Shown piece by piece: positions 47,448 to 55,755 of a stretch of 64,000 nt of DNA. Origin of the DNA: Stenotrophomonas koreensis (GTDB taxonomy: Bacteria; Pseudomonadota; Gammaproteobacteria; Xanthomonadales; Xanthomonadaceae); contig NZ_LDJH01000017.1 in NCBI RefSeq assembly GCF_001431525.1, positions 1-64,000 on the forward strand, read 5' to 3'. Under the pieces are notes generated by a model. The model saw only the letters and a program-made list of their open reading frames with translations. It had not been told where the DNA came from and ran no database searches. Within the stretch, counting starts at the first letter, position 1. Each line of letters begins with the position of its first letter. A program made the translations under genes and the position numbers.

Positions 47448-47514
47448 CCCGGGGCCGGCCGACGTGCGGTTTGACGCCGACCGGGTTGCAGCGTTAAACC
47501 GTCTGACGTTTTCC

Positions 47515-47539
47515 AGGCCCGGACCTTCAGTCCGGGCCT
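47515..47539. repeat. Palindromic stem-loop between the transporter genes
   Basis: AGGCCCGGAC (47515-47524) and GTCCGGGCCT (47530-47539) form a perfect 10-base stem with a 5-base loop, 25 bases before the POT gene. No T run follows. It could be a weak terminator for the AbgT gene or a REP-like extragenic palindrome. Confidence 0.5.
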
Positions 47540-47564
47540 CCCATTCACCTGGAGCCCCATCCCA

Positions 47565-49100
47565 ATGAGTTCGCCTTCGAACAAGGCCGCGGCCAACACC
47601 GCTGCCGATCCGACCTTCCTGCCACCGCCGCCCGGCGAATTCCTCGGCCACCCGCGCGCGCTGTGGAACCTGTTCGGCACCGAGTTCTGGGAACGCTTCA
47701 TGTACTACGGCATGCGCGCCATGCTGGCGGTGCACGTGGCCTCGGCGTTCTTTGCCCACCTGTCCGGTGCCGCCGCACGCGAGCAGGCATCGCTGACCTA
47801 CGGCGGCTTCACCTCGCTGGTCTACATGACCGGCATCGCCGGCGGCTTCGTCGCCGACCGCATCCTCGGCTACCAGCGTTCGATCATGCTCGGTGGCGCA
47901 ATGATGGCGGCCGGCAGCTTCATGCTGATGGCGCCGGACCTGACCACCTTCATGGTTGGCCTGGCGGTGATCGTGGTCGGCAATGGCCTGTTCAAGCCGA
48001 ACATCTCCACCATGGTCGGCAAGCTGTATGCGCCGGGCGATGCCCGCCGTGATTCGGGCTTCACCATCTTCTACATGGGCATCAATGCCGGTGCGCTGAT
48101 CGCCCCGGTGATCTGCGCCTCGCTGATCGGCAGCAAGTTCGGCTACCGCTGGGGCTTCTTTGCCGCGGCGATGGGCATGATCGTCGGCCTGGCGGTGTTC
48201 CAGGTGGTCAAGGGCTGGCTCGGCCATGTCGGCACCGCCCCGGAAGGCAAGAAGGGCTTTGCCCCGATCCTCCAGGTGCTGATCGGCAGCGCGCTGCTGG
48301 TGGTGCCGGTGTTCTTCCTGCTCAGCAAGTCCGACGTGCTCGGTGGCCTGCTGATCGCGATGATGCTGGCGCTGGTGGCCTATTTCATCTACAGCGGCGT
48401 CACCAGCGGCTCCAAGGCGCAGCTGCACCGCTACATCGCGATGCTGATCCTGTTCGTGGCCAACATCCTGTTCTGGTCGCTGTTCGAGCAGGCCGGTTCG
48501 TCGCTGAACTTCCTGGCCCAGGATTTCGTGCGCATGCCGGACGTGTCGATCTTCGGCTGGACCCCGACCTTCGAGGTGTTCCAGTCGGTCAACCCGGTGT
48601 TCATCATCCTGCTGGCGCCGATTTTCGCCACCCTGTGGGTGAAGCTGGACAAGGCCGACTGGAACCCGTCGATCCCGCGCAAGTTCTCCTACGGCCTGGT
48701 CGGTGCGGCGCTGGGTTTCTACGTGCTGGTGTTCGCGCTGAACCACACCGCCGGGGCCGACGGCAAGATCTCCTGGATCTGGCTGACCCTGACCTACCTG
48801 ATCCACACCATGGGTGAGCTGTGCCTGTCGCCGATCGGCCTGGCCATGGTCACCAAGCTGGCCAAGCCGAGTGAAACCGGCCTGGCCATGGGCGGCTGGT
48901 TCCTGTCCATTGCGATGGCCAACTTCGTGGCCGGGCGCATCGCCGCCATTGCTTCTGGCGGCAGCGAAGGCGAGGCCGGCTCGTCGCTGGTGCAGTACGC
49001 GGCCACCTTCAACCAGTTGTTCTGGCTGGGCATCGTGATTGCGGTGCTGTTCTTCCTGGCCGCACCGCTGATCAACAAGCTGATGCACGGCGTGAAGTAA
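47565..49100 (+). CDS. POT family (proton-dependent) oligopeptide transporter
   Basis: A 511-residue MFS-type transporter. The POT signature FWERFMYYGMRAMLAVHV (about 43-60) holds the ExxERFxYY-like motif, and GGFVADRILGYQRSIMLGG, then NGLFKPNISTMVGKLY, match the family. About twelve to fourteen helices. It imports di- and tripeptides with protons. It lies 117 bases downstream of the AbgT-type transporter and is closed by a clear terminator. Confidence 0.92.
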   Translation: MSSPSNKAAANTAADPTFLPPPPGEFLGHPRALWNLFGTEFWERFMYYGMRAMLAVHVASAFFAHLSGAAAREQASLTYGGFTSLVYMTGIAGGFVADRILGYQRSIMLGGAMMAAGSFMLMAPDLTTFMVGLAVIVVGNGLFKPNISTMVGKLYAPGDARRDSGFTIFYMGINAGALIAPVICASLIGSKFGYRWGFFAAAMGMIVGLAVFQVVKGWLGHVGTAPEGKKGFAPILQVLIGSALLVVPVFFLLSKSDVLGGLLIAMMLALVAYFIYSGVTSGSKAQLHRYIAMLILFVANILFWSLFEQAGSSLNFLAQDFVRMPDVSIFGWTPTFEVFQSVNPVFIILLAPIFATLWVKLDKADWNPSIPRKFSYGLVGAALGFYVLVFALNHTAGADGKISWIWLTLTYLIHTMGELCLSPIGLAMVTKLAKPSETGLAMGGWFLSIAMANFVAGRIAAIASGGSEGEAGSSLVQYAATFNQLFWLGIVIAVLFFLAAPLINKLMHGVK

Positions 49101-49118
49101 GCGCGCATCACTGGTGGT

Positions 49119-49152
49119 GCAGACGGCGTCCTGCGGGGCGCCGTCTGCGTTT
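49119..49152 (+). terminator. Intrinsic terminator of the POT gene
   Basis: GCAGACGGCG (49119-49128) and CGCCGTCTGC (49139-49148) form a perfect 10-base stem, followed by GTTTC, 19 bases past the stop. Confidence 0.75.
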
Positions 49153-49227
49153 CAGAATGGCCGGCAGCGGCCGCTATTCCTGTCAGGGCCGTTGTAGCGG
49201 CCGACTTCGTCGCTGCCACCAATTCCC

Positions 49228-50421
49228 ATGCCTGATTCCCGACCTGCCAACCAGACGACCGCCGAAGCGACGACCGTGTCGTTGCCGCCAGTGGCCAGCC
49301 TGCTTGATGACCACACCCCGCCGGATGCGGTGAGCGTGGGCAGCACGGCGGCAGCGGCGGCTGCCGAGGATGCGGCGCTCGGCGAGCCGGAGCTGGAAGA
49401 AGCCGGTGGCGAGCCGCAATGGGGGCCCTGGCGCCTGCCGGCGGTGACCGTGCCGGACAACCTGCGCCTGCAGACGGCCGTGGCCCGGCTGGTGGTGCAG
49501 AAGCAGCGCATCGATGCGATTGTCCGCGAAGGCCAGCTCGATGGCCTGTGGCCGGCCTCATGGCTGGGCCTGGACGGGCGCAGCATCGACCTGACCGCGT
49601 TCGTGCATTCGGTGCTGCCGTTCATTCCGGAGACCGGCCAGGGCCAGAGTCCGACCGCCGCCGGCCGGGTCAACCTGAAATTCACCCTGGGCGATGACAG
49701 CCGCTGGGACCGCCGGCAGGTGGCCCGACCGCGCGCGCTGGCCGCGCGCCTGGGCGCGGACGAACGCGCGCTGGCCGGCCAGCCCGACCAGGCCGAGGTC
49801 AGCCTGATCTCGCCGCTGGGCCTGTGCGTGCCGACCCAGGGCAAGTCGCGGGTCGGCTTCCTGCGCCAGATGGGGGCAGCCAGCATGGCCGCGCGGGTGA
49901 CGGCGCTGGCCTATCCCTCGCCGAGCCAGCTCGGCCTGTATGCGGTCGCCCCCGGTGGCCAGGCGCAGGTCTGGTGTGTGCTGGGCCAGCGCCAGCTGCG
50001 CCGGCTCGAGGCGCACTGGCTCAGCGTGCCGCTGCTCAATGGCTACGGCGTGCCCGAGCCGAAGCCCTGGCCGGAGAACTGGCCCCCGGTGGAAGCGGTG
50101 GCCCAGGCGCTGGCCGAATGCCGCGGCAAGGGCGTGCCGGAAGTGGATCTGCTCGGCCTGTCGCACCGGCTCACGCGCCAGGCGCAGGGCATGCGCTGGG
50201 TCAGCACCAACCTGCTGCAGATGCGCAACTGGTTGCCGCGCTGGCGGTTTTTCCTGTCCAGCTTCATCGGCCTGCCGCTGTTGCTGCTGGTGGTGGCGAT
50301 GCTGGCCCTGCCACGCGCGATCGAGGCGGCGGCGGTGGCGGCGATCCTCGGCTTTGCCGGTGGCGCGGTGGCCGCGCTGGCGGTGCCCTGGGTGGTCGCC
50401 CGCCAGCGGGATGTGAACTGA
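49228..50421 (+). CDS. Unknown protein with two C-terminal membrane helices
   Basis: A 397-residue protein not recognised as a known family. The first 60 residues are Ala/Glu/Thr-rich and probably disordered. The middle (about 62-325) is a soluble domain with WRLPAVTVPDNL, a central region holding several conserved-looking Trp (LEAHWLSVP, PWPENWPP), and helical LTRQAQGMRWVSTNLL. Two membrane helices (about 345-365 and 370-392) end the protein. No ribosome site is evident before the ATG. It is separated from the convergent MarR gene only by a REP-like hairpin that starts at the last base of its stop. Confidence 0.65.
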   Translation: MPDSRPANQTTAEATTVSLPPVASLLDDHTPPDAVSVGSTAAAAAAEDAALGEPELEEAGGEPQWGPWRLPAVTVPDNLRLQTAVARLVVQKQRIDAIVREGQLDGLWPASWLGLDGRSIDLTAFVHSVLPFIPETGQGQSPTAAGRVNLKFTLGDDSRWDRRQVARPRALAARLGADERALAGQPDQAEVSLISPLGLCVPTQGKSRVGFLRQMGAASMAARVTALAYPSPSQLGLYAVAPGGQAQVWCVLGQRQLRRLEAHWLSVPLLNGYGVPEPKPWPENWPPVEAVAQALAECRGKGVPEVDLLGLSHRLTRQAQGMRWVSTNLLQMRNWLPRWRFFLSSFIGLPLLLLVVAMLALPRAIEAAAVAAILGFAGGAVAALAVPWVVARQRDVN

Positions 50422-50445
50422 GCCGGCCATCAGGGCCGGCTCTAC
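50421..50445 (-). repeat. GTAG-headed REP-like element
   Basis: Read on the minus strand it begins GTAG (50445-50442), then AGCCGGCC, a 5-base loop and GGCCGGCT (to 50421). GTAG followed by a GC-rich stem is the layout of REP-type repeats in Stenotrophomonas and Xanthomonas. It fills the whole gap between two convergent stops, so it may also end both transcripts. Confidence 0.6.
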
Positions 50446-50928
50446 TCATTCCTGCGGCGGCATCCGCGGCACGCCGTGTTCGCCCAGGCGCAGCACCAGG
50501 GTCTCCAGCAGCGCTTCCTCTTCCTCGCTGAGCACGCTCATCAGCCGGCGTTCCATCTCCAGCACCATCGGCGCGATGGTCTCGTACACCTCGTAGCCGG
50601 CCGCCGACAACGCCAGCACCGAGCGGCGGCGGTCATCGCCGTGGGTCTCGCGTTTGATGAAGCCCCGCTCCAGCAGGCGCGCCACCGCGCGCGAGACGGC
50701 CACCTTGTCCATCGCCGAGTGATCGGAGACCTCGCTGGCCGATGAGCCCGGGTACAGCGCCAGGATGGTGATCACGCGCCATTCGGGAATCGCCAGGCCG
50801 TAGCGCTCGCCATACAGGCGCGCGATGTTGGCACTGATCCGGTTGGACAGCACGCTCAGGCGGAAGGGCAAAAACTGCTCCAGGTCCAACAACACGCGGG
50901 ACGGGGCGCTGGATTCGTGGTTGCTCAT
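50446..50928 (-). CDS. MarR-family regulator, probably of the hpd-hmgA operon
   Basis: A 160-residue MarR-type winged-helix protein. The helix-turn-helix lies in SASEVSDHSAMDKVAVSRAVARL (about 64-86) and the wing in KRETHGDDRRRSVLALS. The N- and C-terminal helices for dimerisation are present. It is divergent from hpd, with the hpd promoter starting only 14 bases past its start codon, so control of tyrosine breakdown is likely, with an aromatic acid as possible inducer. MarR sites were not proven. Confidence 0.85.
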   Translation of the reverse strand: MSNHESSAPSRVLLDLEQFLPFRLSVLSNRISANIARLYGERYGLAIPEWRVITILALYPGSSASEVSDHSAMDKVAVSRAVARLLERGFIKRETHGDDRRRSVLALSAAGYEVYETIAPMVLEMERRLMSVLSEEEEALLETLVLRLGEHGVPRMPPQE

Positions 50929-50941
50929 GCTGCAGTGCACC

Positions 50942-50970
50942 TTGCTGGTGGTTTCATGTGTAACTATAAC
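50942..50970 (+). promoter_or_regulatory. Candidate promoter of hpd
   Basis: -35 TTGCTG (50942-50947), a 17-base spacer and -10 TATAAC (50965-50970). The predicted transcript start, about 50977, gives a leader of some 70 bases. Confidence 0.5.
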
Positions 50971-51011
50971 CTCGTCAACCCTACGGGGATCCATGTCATT
51001 GCCCCCGGTTG

Positions 51012-51026
51012 CCGTCACGGTGACGG
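51012..51026. promoter_or_regulatory. Palindrome in the hpd leader
   Basis: CCGTCAC-G-GTGACGG, a perfect 7-base inverted repeat, sits 22 bases before the hpd start and just ahead of the GCGGAGG ribosome site. It could be a regulator site or an RNA hairpin that limits ribosome access. Confidence 0.35.
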
Positions 51027-51048
51027 GGTGGCACAGCGGAGGCAATCC

Positions 51049-52149
51049 ATGCACAACGTACTTTCCCACACCTCGCCCGATCCGGGGATGGTTGTCACTA
51101 CCTTTGACAACCCGATGGGCATCAATGGCTTTGAATTCGTCGAATTCGCTGCCCCGGCCGGGCATGCCCAGGCCATGGCGCAGTACCTGCGCAGCCTCGG
51201 TTTCACCGCCATTGCCCGCCACCGCCAGCGGCCGATCACGCTGTTCCGGCAGGGCACGATCAACTTCCTGCTCAACGAGGAAACCAGTGGCTTTGCCGCT
51301 GATTTCGCCGCCGCCCATGGCCCTTCGGCCTGCGGGTTTGCGATCCGCTTTGCCACCGCCCCGGCGCAGGTGCTGGCGCATGCGCTGGCCAACGGTGGCG
51401 AGGAACTGGGTGCGGCAGCGGCCAGCCGCGCGGTGGACTTCCCGGTGATCAAGGGCATCGGCGACTGCATGCTGTACCTGGTCGATGACGGCTGCGACAA
51501 CGTCTACGCCGACTACGAGCCGCTGCCGGGCGTGGACCAGCACCCGGTCGGTTTCGGCCTGACCTTCATCGACCACCTGACCCACAACCTGTTCCTGGGC
51601 AACATGGCCAAGTGGTCGGACTACTACGAGAAGCTGTTCAACTTCCGCGAGATCCGCTATTTCGACATCAAGGGTGCCAAGACCGGCCTGCTGTCCAAGG
51701 CGATGACCGCGCCGGACGGCATCGTGCGCATCCCGCTCAACGAGTCCTCCGACGAGAAGAGCCAGATCAACGAATACCTGCGCGCCTACAACGGCGAGGG
51801 CATCCAGCACATCGCCCTGTTCACCAACGACATCTATGCCAGCGTCGAGGCGATGCGCGCAGCCGGGGTGGCCTTCCTGGATACCCCGGAGACCTATTTC
51901 GACGTGATCGACGTGCGCGTGCCCGGCCATGGCGAGGACGTGGCGCGGCTGCGCCGCAATGCGATCCTGATCGATGCCGACCCGGAGACCAAGCAGCGCA
52001 AGCTGCTGCAGATCTTCACCCAGAACGCGTTCGGGCCGATCTTCTTCGAGATCATCCAGCGCAAGGGCAATGAAGGGTTCGGCGAAGGCAACTTCCAGGC
52101 CCTGTTCGAATCGATCGAACGCGACCAGATGCGCCGCGGCGTGCTGTAA
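51049..52149 (+). CDS. hpd: 4-hydroxyphenylpyruvate dioxygenase
   Basis: A 366-residue enzyme converting 4-hydroxyphenylpyruvate to homogentisate in tyrosine catabolism. It has the two vicinal-oxygen-chelate halves. The Fe(II) ligands are in TFIDHLTHNL, GIQHIALFTNDI and FFEIIQRKG. The C-terminal GFGEGNFQALFESIERDQ is strictly typical. The start follows GCGGAGGCAATCC. It forms an operon with a small unknown gene and hmgA, controlled by the divergent MarR gene. Confidence 0.96.
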   Translation: MHNVLSHTSPDPGMVVTTFDNPMGINGFEFVEFAAPAGHAQAMAQYLRSLGFTAIARHRQRPITLFRQGTINFLLNEETSGFAADFAAAHGPSACGFAIRFATAPAQVLAHALANGGEELGAAAASRAVDFPVIKGIGDCMLYLVDDGCDNVYADYEPLPGVDQHPVGFGLTFIDHLTHNLFLGNMAKWSDYYEKLFNFREIRYFDIKGAKTGLLSKAMTAPDGIVRIPLNESSDEKSQINEYLRAYNGEGIQHIALFTNDIYASVEAMRAAGVAFLDTPETYFDVIDVRVPGHGEDVARLRRNAILIDADPETKQRKLLQIFTQNAFGPIFFEIIQRKGNEGFGEGNFQALFESIERDQMRRGVL

Positions 52150-52185
52150 CGTGGGTATTCCCACCTGCTGACCGAGTACCCCGCC

Positions 52186-52644
52186 ATGCTGAGCGAACTG
52201 ATCACCCTGCTGACCTGCGATGACCTGCAGGGTGAGGCACTGGCCGACTGTGTGTCGCGCATCACCGCCGCGCCGATGGACCCGGAGCTGGACTGGATCG
52301 AGGGCGACAGCCAGGCCGAGTACATGCAGTTCGCCGTGCTGGCCGAGCTGGGCGATTACTTCGCCATGGGCCAGCAGCCGGAACAGCTGCACGAGGAAAT
52401 CAGCGAGCAGTTCGCTGCGCCGCTGGCGCCGTTGCCGCAGGCGGACATGTCGCTGGGGGCGTACTTCCAGTGGCTGGATGCCGAGCTGGCCGCGCGTCCC
52501 ACGCCGTACCAGCTGCTGGAGTGGGGCAATTTCTTCGACGACAACCTCTACACCTTCATCGTCCGTCGCGCCGACACGCCGCGCATCCTGTCCCTGGCCG
52601 GCCAGCTGGGGCTGCAGGTGGAGCCGGCCAACACGGCCGGCTGA
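52186..52644 (+). CDS. Unknown protein between hpd and hmgA
   Basis: A 152-residue acidic protein, mainly helical, with ITLLTCDDLQGEALADCVSRI near the start and AYFQWLDAELAARP and YQLLEWGNFFDDNLYTF later. No signal peptide or membrane segment. The family is not recognised. It lies 36 bases after hpd and 36 before hmgA on the same strand, so it is cotranscribed and may assist tyrosine catabolism, or be an unrelated passenger. Confidence 0.72.
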   Translation: MLSELITLLTCDDLQGEALADCVSRITAAPMDPELDWIEGDSQAEYMQFAVLAELGDYFAMGQQPEQLHEEISEQFAAPLAPLPQADMSLGAYFQWLDAELAARPTPYQLLEWGNFFDDNLYTFIVRRADTPRILSLAGQLGLQVEPANTAG

Positions 52645-52680
52645 TCCACGCCCTCGGGCCCTTCTTCAGTGAGTTTCGCC

Positions 52681-53976
52681 ATGGCACACCCGCACACCGG
52701 CTACATGACCGGATTTGGCAACGAATTCGCCACCGAGGCCGTGGCCGGCACCTTGCCGGTCGGGCGCAACTCACCGCAGAAGGTGGCCCATGGCCTGTAT
52801 GCCGAGCAGCTGACCGGCAGTGCGTTCACCGCCCCGCGCGGCGCCAACCGCCGCAGCTGGCTGTACCGCATCCGCCCGGCGGTGCTGCACGGCGCCTTCA
52901 GCCCGCTGGCGCAGCCGCGTTTCCACAACGACTTTGCCAGCCCGGCACCACCGGACCAGCTGCGCTGGGACCCGCTGCCGGAAGCTGCGCCCGGGGTGGA
53001 TTTCATCGATGGCCTGTACACCATGGGCGGCAATGGCGGGCCCCAGGCCAGCACCGGGCTGGGTATCCACCTGTATGCGGCCAGTGCCGACATGGCCGGC
53101 CGTTACTTCTACAACGCCGATGCCGAGATGCTGATCGTGCCGCAGGCCGGCCGGCTGGTGCTGGCCACCGAGCTGGGTGTGCTGGAGGTCGAGCCGCAGC
53201 AGATTGCGGTGATCCCGCGCGGGGTGCGCTTTGCCGTGACCCTGCCCGATGGCCCGGTACGCGGTTATGTCTGCGAGAACTTCGGCGCGCTGTTCAAGCT
53301 GCCCGACCTGGGCCCGATCGGCGCCAACGGCCTGGCCAACCCGCGTGACTTCGAAACCCCGCAGGCCGCCTTCGAACAGCGCGAGGGCGATTTCGAGCTG
53401 GTGGCCAAGTTCGACGGTGCGCTGTGGCGCGCCGACATCGGCCACAGCCCGCTGGACGTGGTCGGCTGGCATGGCAACTATGCCCCGTACCGCTATGACC
53501 TGCGCCGCTTCAACACGATCGGCTCGATCAGCTTCGACCATCCGGATCCGTCGATCTTCCTGGTGCTGCATTCGCCCAGTGATACCCCCGGCACCAGCAA
53601 CATCGATTTTGCGATCTTCCCGCCGCGCTGGCTGGTGGCCCAGGACACCTTCCGGCCGCCGTGGTTCCACCGCAACATCGCCAGCGAGTTCATGGGCCTG
53701 ATCCACGGTGCCTACGACGCCAAGGCCGAGGGCTTCGTGCCCGGCGGCAGCTCGCTGCACAACTGCATGAGCGGCCACGGCCCGGATGCGGCGACCTTCG
53801 ACAAGGCCAGCCATGCCGACCTCTCGCGGCCGGATGTGATCACCGACACCATGGCCTTCATGTTCGAAAGCCGCGCCGTGATCCGGCCCAGCGCCCAGGC
53901 GCTGGCCGCGCCGCACCGCCAGCGCGGTTACCAGGCCTGCTGGCAGGGCCTGCAGGCGGCATTCCAGCCGGACTGA
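52681..53976 (+). CDS. hmgA: Homogentisate 1,2-dioxygenase
   Basis: A 431-residue Fe(II) dioxygenase that opens the homogentisate ring to maleylacetoacetate. Landmarks: [11 protein letters not shown] at the start, [16 protein letters not shown], the [24 protein letters not shown] segment and the metal region [18 protein letters not shown] with [11 protein letters not shown]. Length matches the family. Start: ATG 52681, though GTG 52669 in frame is possible. The next two enzymes of the pathway (isomerase and fumarylacetoacetase) are not in the window. Confidence 0.96.
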   Translation: MAHPHTGYMTGFGNEFATEAVAGTLPVGRNSPQKVAHGLYAEQLTGSAFTAPRGANRRSWLYRIRPAVLHGAFSPLAQPRFHNDFASPAPPDQLRWDPLPEAAPGVDFIDGLYTMGGNGGPQASTGLGIHLYAASADMAGRYFYNADAEMLIVPQAGRLVLATELGVLEVEPQQIAVIPRGVRFAVTLPDGPVRGYVCENFGALFKLPDLGPIGANGLANPRDFETPQAAFEQREGDFELVAKFDGALWRADIGHSPLDVVGWHGNYAPYRYDLRRFNTIGSISFDHPDPSIFLVLHSPSDTPGTSNIDFAIFPPRWLVAQDTFRPPWFHRNIASEFMGLIHGAYDAKAEGFVPGGSSLHNCMSGHGPDAATFDKASHADLSRPDVITDTMAFMFESRAVIRPSAQALAAPHRQRGYQACWQGLQAAFQPD

Positions 53977-54000
53977 GCAAGAACCCCGGGGCACTACCAG

Positions 54001-54020
54001 CCCTGCCTGTGCGGGCAGGG
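54001..54020 (+). terminator. Stem-loop downstream of hmgA
   Basis: CCCTGCC (54001-54007) and GGCAGGG (54014-54020) form a short stem 25 bases past the hmgA stop; no T run follows, so the terminator role is uncertain. Confidence 0.4.
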
Positions 54021-54101
54021 CCGCTGTACGCCGCCACGGCCGGCTTGACCGTCCGCGGCGGGATCGGCTGCAATGTGCGGTTTCTCAATGGAGTGATGGT
54101 G

Positions 54102-54569
54102 ATGACACAGGGAACCTACCTGCCGCGCGGGTTGCTGCTGGGCTCGCTGCTGGTGCTGGCCGGTTGCATGGTGCCTTCGCGTCCTGCCACGCCGGAGCGC
54201 TGGCTGGATCCGTCGATGGCGGTGATGCTGGCCGCCGCTGCCGGCCCGGGCCGTGGTGTAGACGGGGTATTCGCGCTGACCGTGCGTGCCAGTGGCAGTG
54301 ATCGCGGCCAGCTGTACCTGAACTCCGAACGCGATTACCGCAACCCGCGCAACCTGAGCATTGCGCTGACCCCGCAAGCCCAGCAGGAGCTGGCCGAGCG
54401 TCTGGGCCAGCAGCCGCTACGCTCGTTGCATGGCCGGCTGATCCGGGTCCAGGGCCAGGCCCGGCTGGTGCGGATTGACTTCACCCACCGTGACGGCCAG
54501 CCCAGCGGCAGTTACTACTACCAGACCCAGGTGCGGGTGGAGCGTGCCAGCCAGCTGCAGTGGGACTGA
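54102..54569 (+). CDS. Putative lipoprotein of unknown function
   Basis: A 155-residue protein with a lipoprotein leader ending in LAGC (about Cys22). The mature part contains GDRGQLYLNS-like and SYYYQTQVRVERASQLQWD segments that look beta-rich, resembling small envelope lipoproteins. ATG 54102 is chosen because GGAG is 8 bases upstream; ATG 54096 is also in frame. The family is not recognised. It may be cotranscribed with hmgA but is functionally separate. Confidence 0.72.
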   Translation: MTQGTYLPRGLLLGSLLVLAGCMVPSRPATPERWLDPSMAVMLAAAAGPGRGVDGVFALTVRASGSDRGQLYLNSERDYRNPRNLSIALTPQAQQELAERLGQQPLRSLHGRLIRVQGQARLVRIDFTHRDGQPSGSYYYQTQVRVERASQLQWD

Positions 54570-54578
54570 GCCGGCCGC

Positions 54579-54971
54579 TCAGCAGCGGTCCTTCTTCTCC
54601 GCGTGCGACGCAGGCGGCGGCAGCGTGCACTGTTCCTGGTTGGGATCCGTAGCCGGCGGCAGTGGCCGCTTGTCCAGCATCAGCGACAGCGCGGCCTTGG
54701 CCATCAGGTGCGCACTCACCGGTGCGGTGATGAACAGGAACACCGTGATCAGCAGCTCGCGTGGCTGCGGGTCCTCGCCCAGCACCAGGTGATAGCTCAC
54801 CGACACGGCCAGGATGCAGCCCACGCCCAGGGTCGAGGCCTTGGTCGGGGCATGCAGGCGGCGGAAGAAGTCATCCAGCTTCACCAGGCCGAAGGCGCCG
54901 ATGACGATGAAGAAGGTGCCGAACAGCAGCAGGCCCGAGAGCAGCAGCTTGAACAGGTCCTGGCTGCTCAT
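54579..54971 (-). CDS. mrpG: Na+/H+ antiporter subunit MrpG
   Basis: A 130-residue membrane protein with three helices (about 8-30, 42-62, 73-95) and a Pro-rich soluble tail. The LVKLDDFFRRLHAPTKASTLGVG segment is the MnhG/MrpG hallmark. It is the last gene of the mrp operon; its ATG overlaps the mrpF stop (ATGA). Confidence 0.92.
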   Translation of the reverse strand: MSSQDLFKLLLSGLLLFGTFFIVIGAFGLVKLDDFFRRLHAPTKASTLGVGCILAVSVSYHLVLGEDPQPRELLITVFLFITAPVSAHLMAKAALSLMLDKRPLPPATDPNQEQCTLPPPASHAEKKDRC

Positions 54972-55252
54972 TCGACGATGTCCCGGCGCAGCACGTACTT
55001 GGACAGTACGACGGTGGAGCAGAAGCCGAGCATTGCCAGCACCAGTGCGGCCTCGAAGTAGATCGGCGAATCCAGGTGCATGCCGAACAGCATCAGCAGT
55101 GCAATGGCGGTCACCGACAGCGTATCCAGCGCCAGGATGCGGTCGGGAACGCTGGGGCCGCGCAGCAGGCGCCACAGCGCCAGCAGCATGGCCACGCCGA
55201 CGGCGTGCATGCAGACCACGATGGTGGTTTCGATGATCAGGGCGGCATTCAT
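54968..55252 (-). CDS. mrpF: Na+/H+ antiporter subunit MrpF
   Basis: A 94-residue, three-helix subunit. RLLRGPSVPDRILALDTLSV and YFEAALVLAMLGFCSTVVLSKY are the family's conserved segments. ATGA overlaps with both mrpE and mrpG show strict translational coupling. Confidence 0.93.
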   Translation of the reverse strand: MNAALIIETTIVVCMHAVGVAMLLALWRLLRGPSVPDRILALDTLSVTAIALLMLFGMHLDSPIYFEAALVLAMLGFCSTVVLSKYVLRRDIVE

Positions 55253-55755
55253 GGGAACAGCTCCATCAAACGCTTTTCGTAGCGGGATTTGATATCGGCC
55301 ACCAGCTGCGCCTCGTCCTCGATGTGCAGCACGTGGATCAGCAGGTGGCGGCGGTCATCGGACAGCGCCACCGACACCGTGCCGGGGGTCAGGGTGATCA
55401 TGCTGGTCAGCGCGGCAATGCCGTGGATGTTGTTGATCTCCAGCGGCATCCAGATGAAACCGGAGTGCAGCTTCTCTTCCTTGCCCAGCACCTGGCCGGC
55501 CACGCGCAGGTTGCACAGCAGGATGTCCCAGAGCACGGTGAGCAACAGCCCCGGAATCACCCGCAGCTTGCCGATACGGGCAAATTCGCGGTCGATGCGT
55601 GCGGCAAACAACGGGATGATCACGCCCAGCAGGGCGCCGAACAGGAACTGCCCGACAGTGAAGCTGTCGGCCAGCATCAGCCAGAAGGCCAGCACGGTCA
55701 GTGTCAGCGTCCAGGACGGGAACATGCGGTGCAGCAGGCGGGGCGGTCGGTTCAT
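55249..55755 (-). CDS. mrpE: Na+/H+ antiporter subunit MrpE
   Basis: A 168-residue subunit with two or three N-terminal helices and a soluble domain. LTVLWDILLCNLRVAGQVL, MITLTPGTVSVAL and LLIHVLHIED match MrpE. It overlaps mrpD and mrpF by four bases each. Confidence 0.92.
   Translation of the reverse strand: MNRPPRLLHRMFPSWTLTLTVLAFWLMLADSFTVGQFLFGALLGVIIPLFAARIDREFARIGKLRVIPGLLLTVLWDILLCNLRVAGQVLGKEEKLHSGFIWMPLEINNIHGIAALTSMITLTPGTVSVALSDDRRHLLIHVLHIEDEAQLVADIKSRYEKRLMELFP

Noticed and set aside
49184..49215. GTAGCGGCCGAC and the following GTCGCTGCC as a second REP element
   Set aside because: The arms do not pair cleanly without a bulge, so it was not listed.
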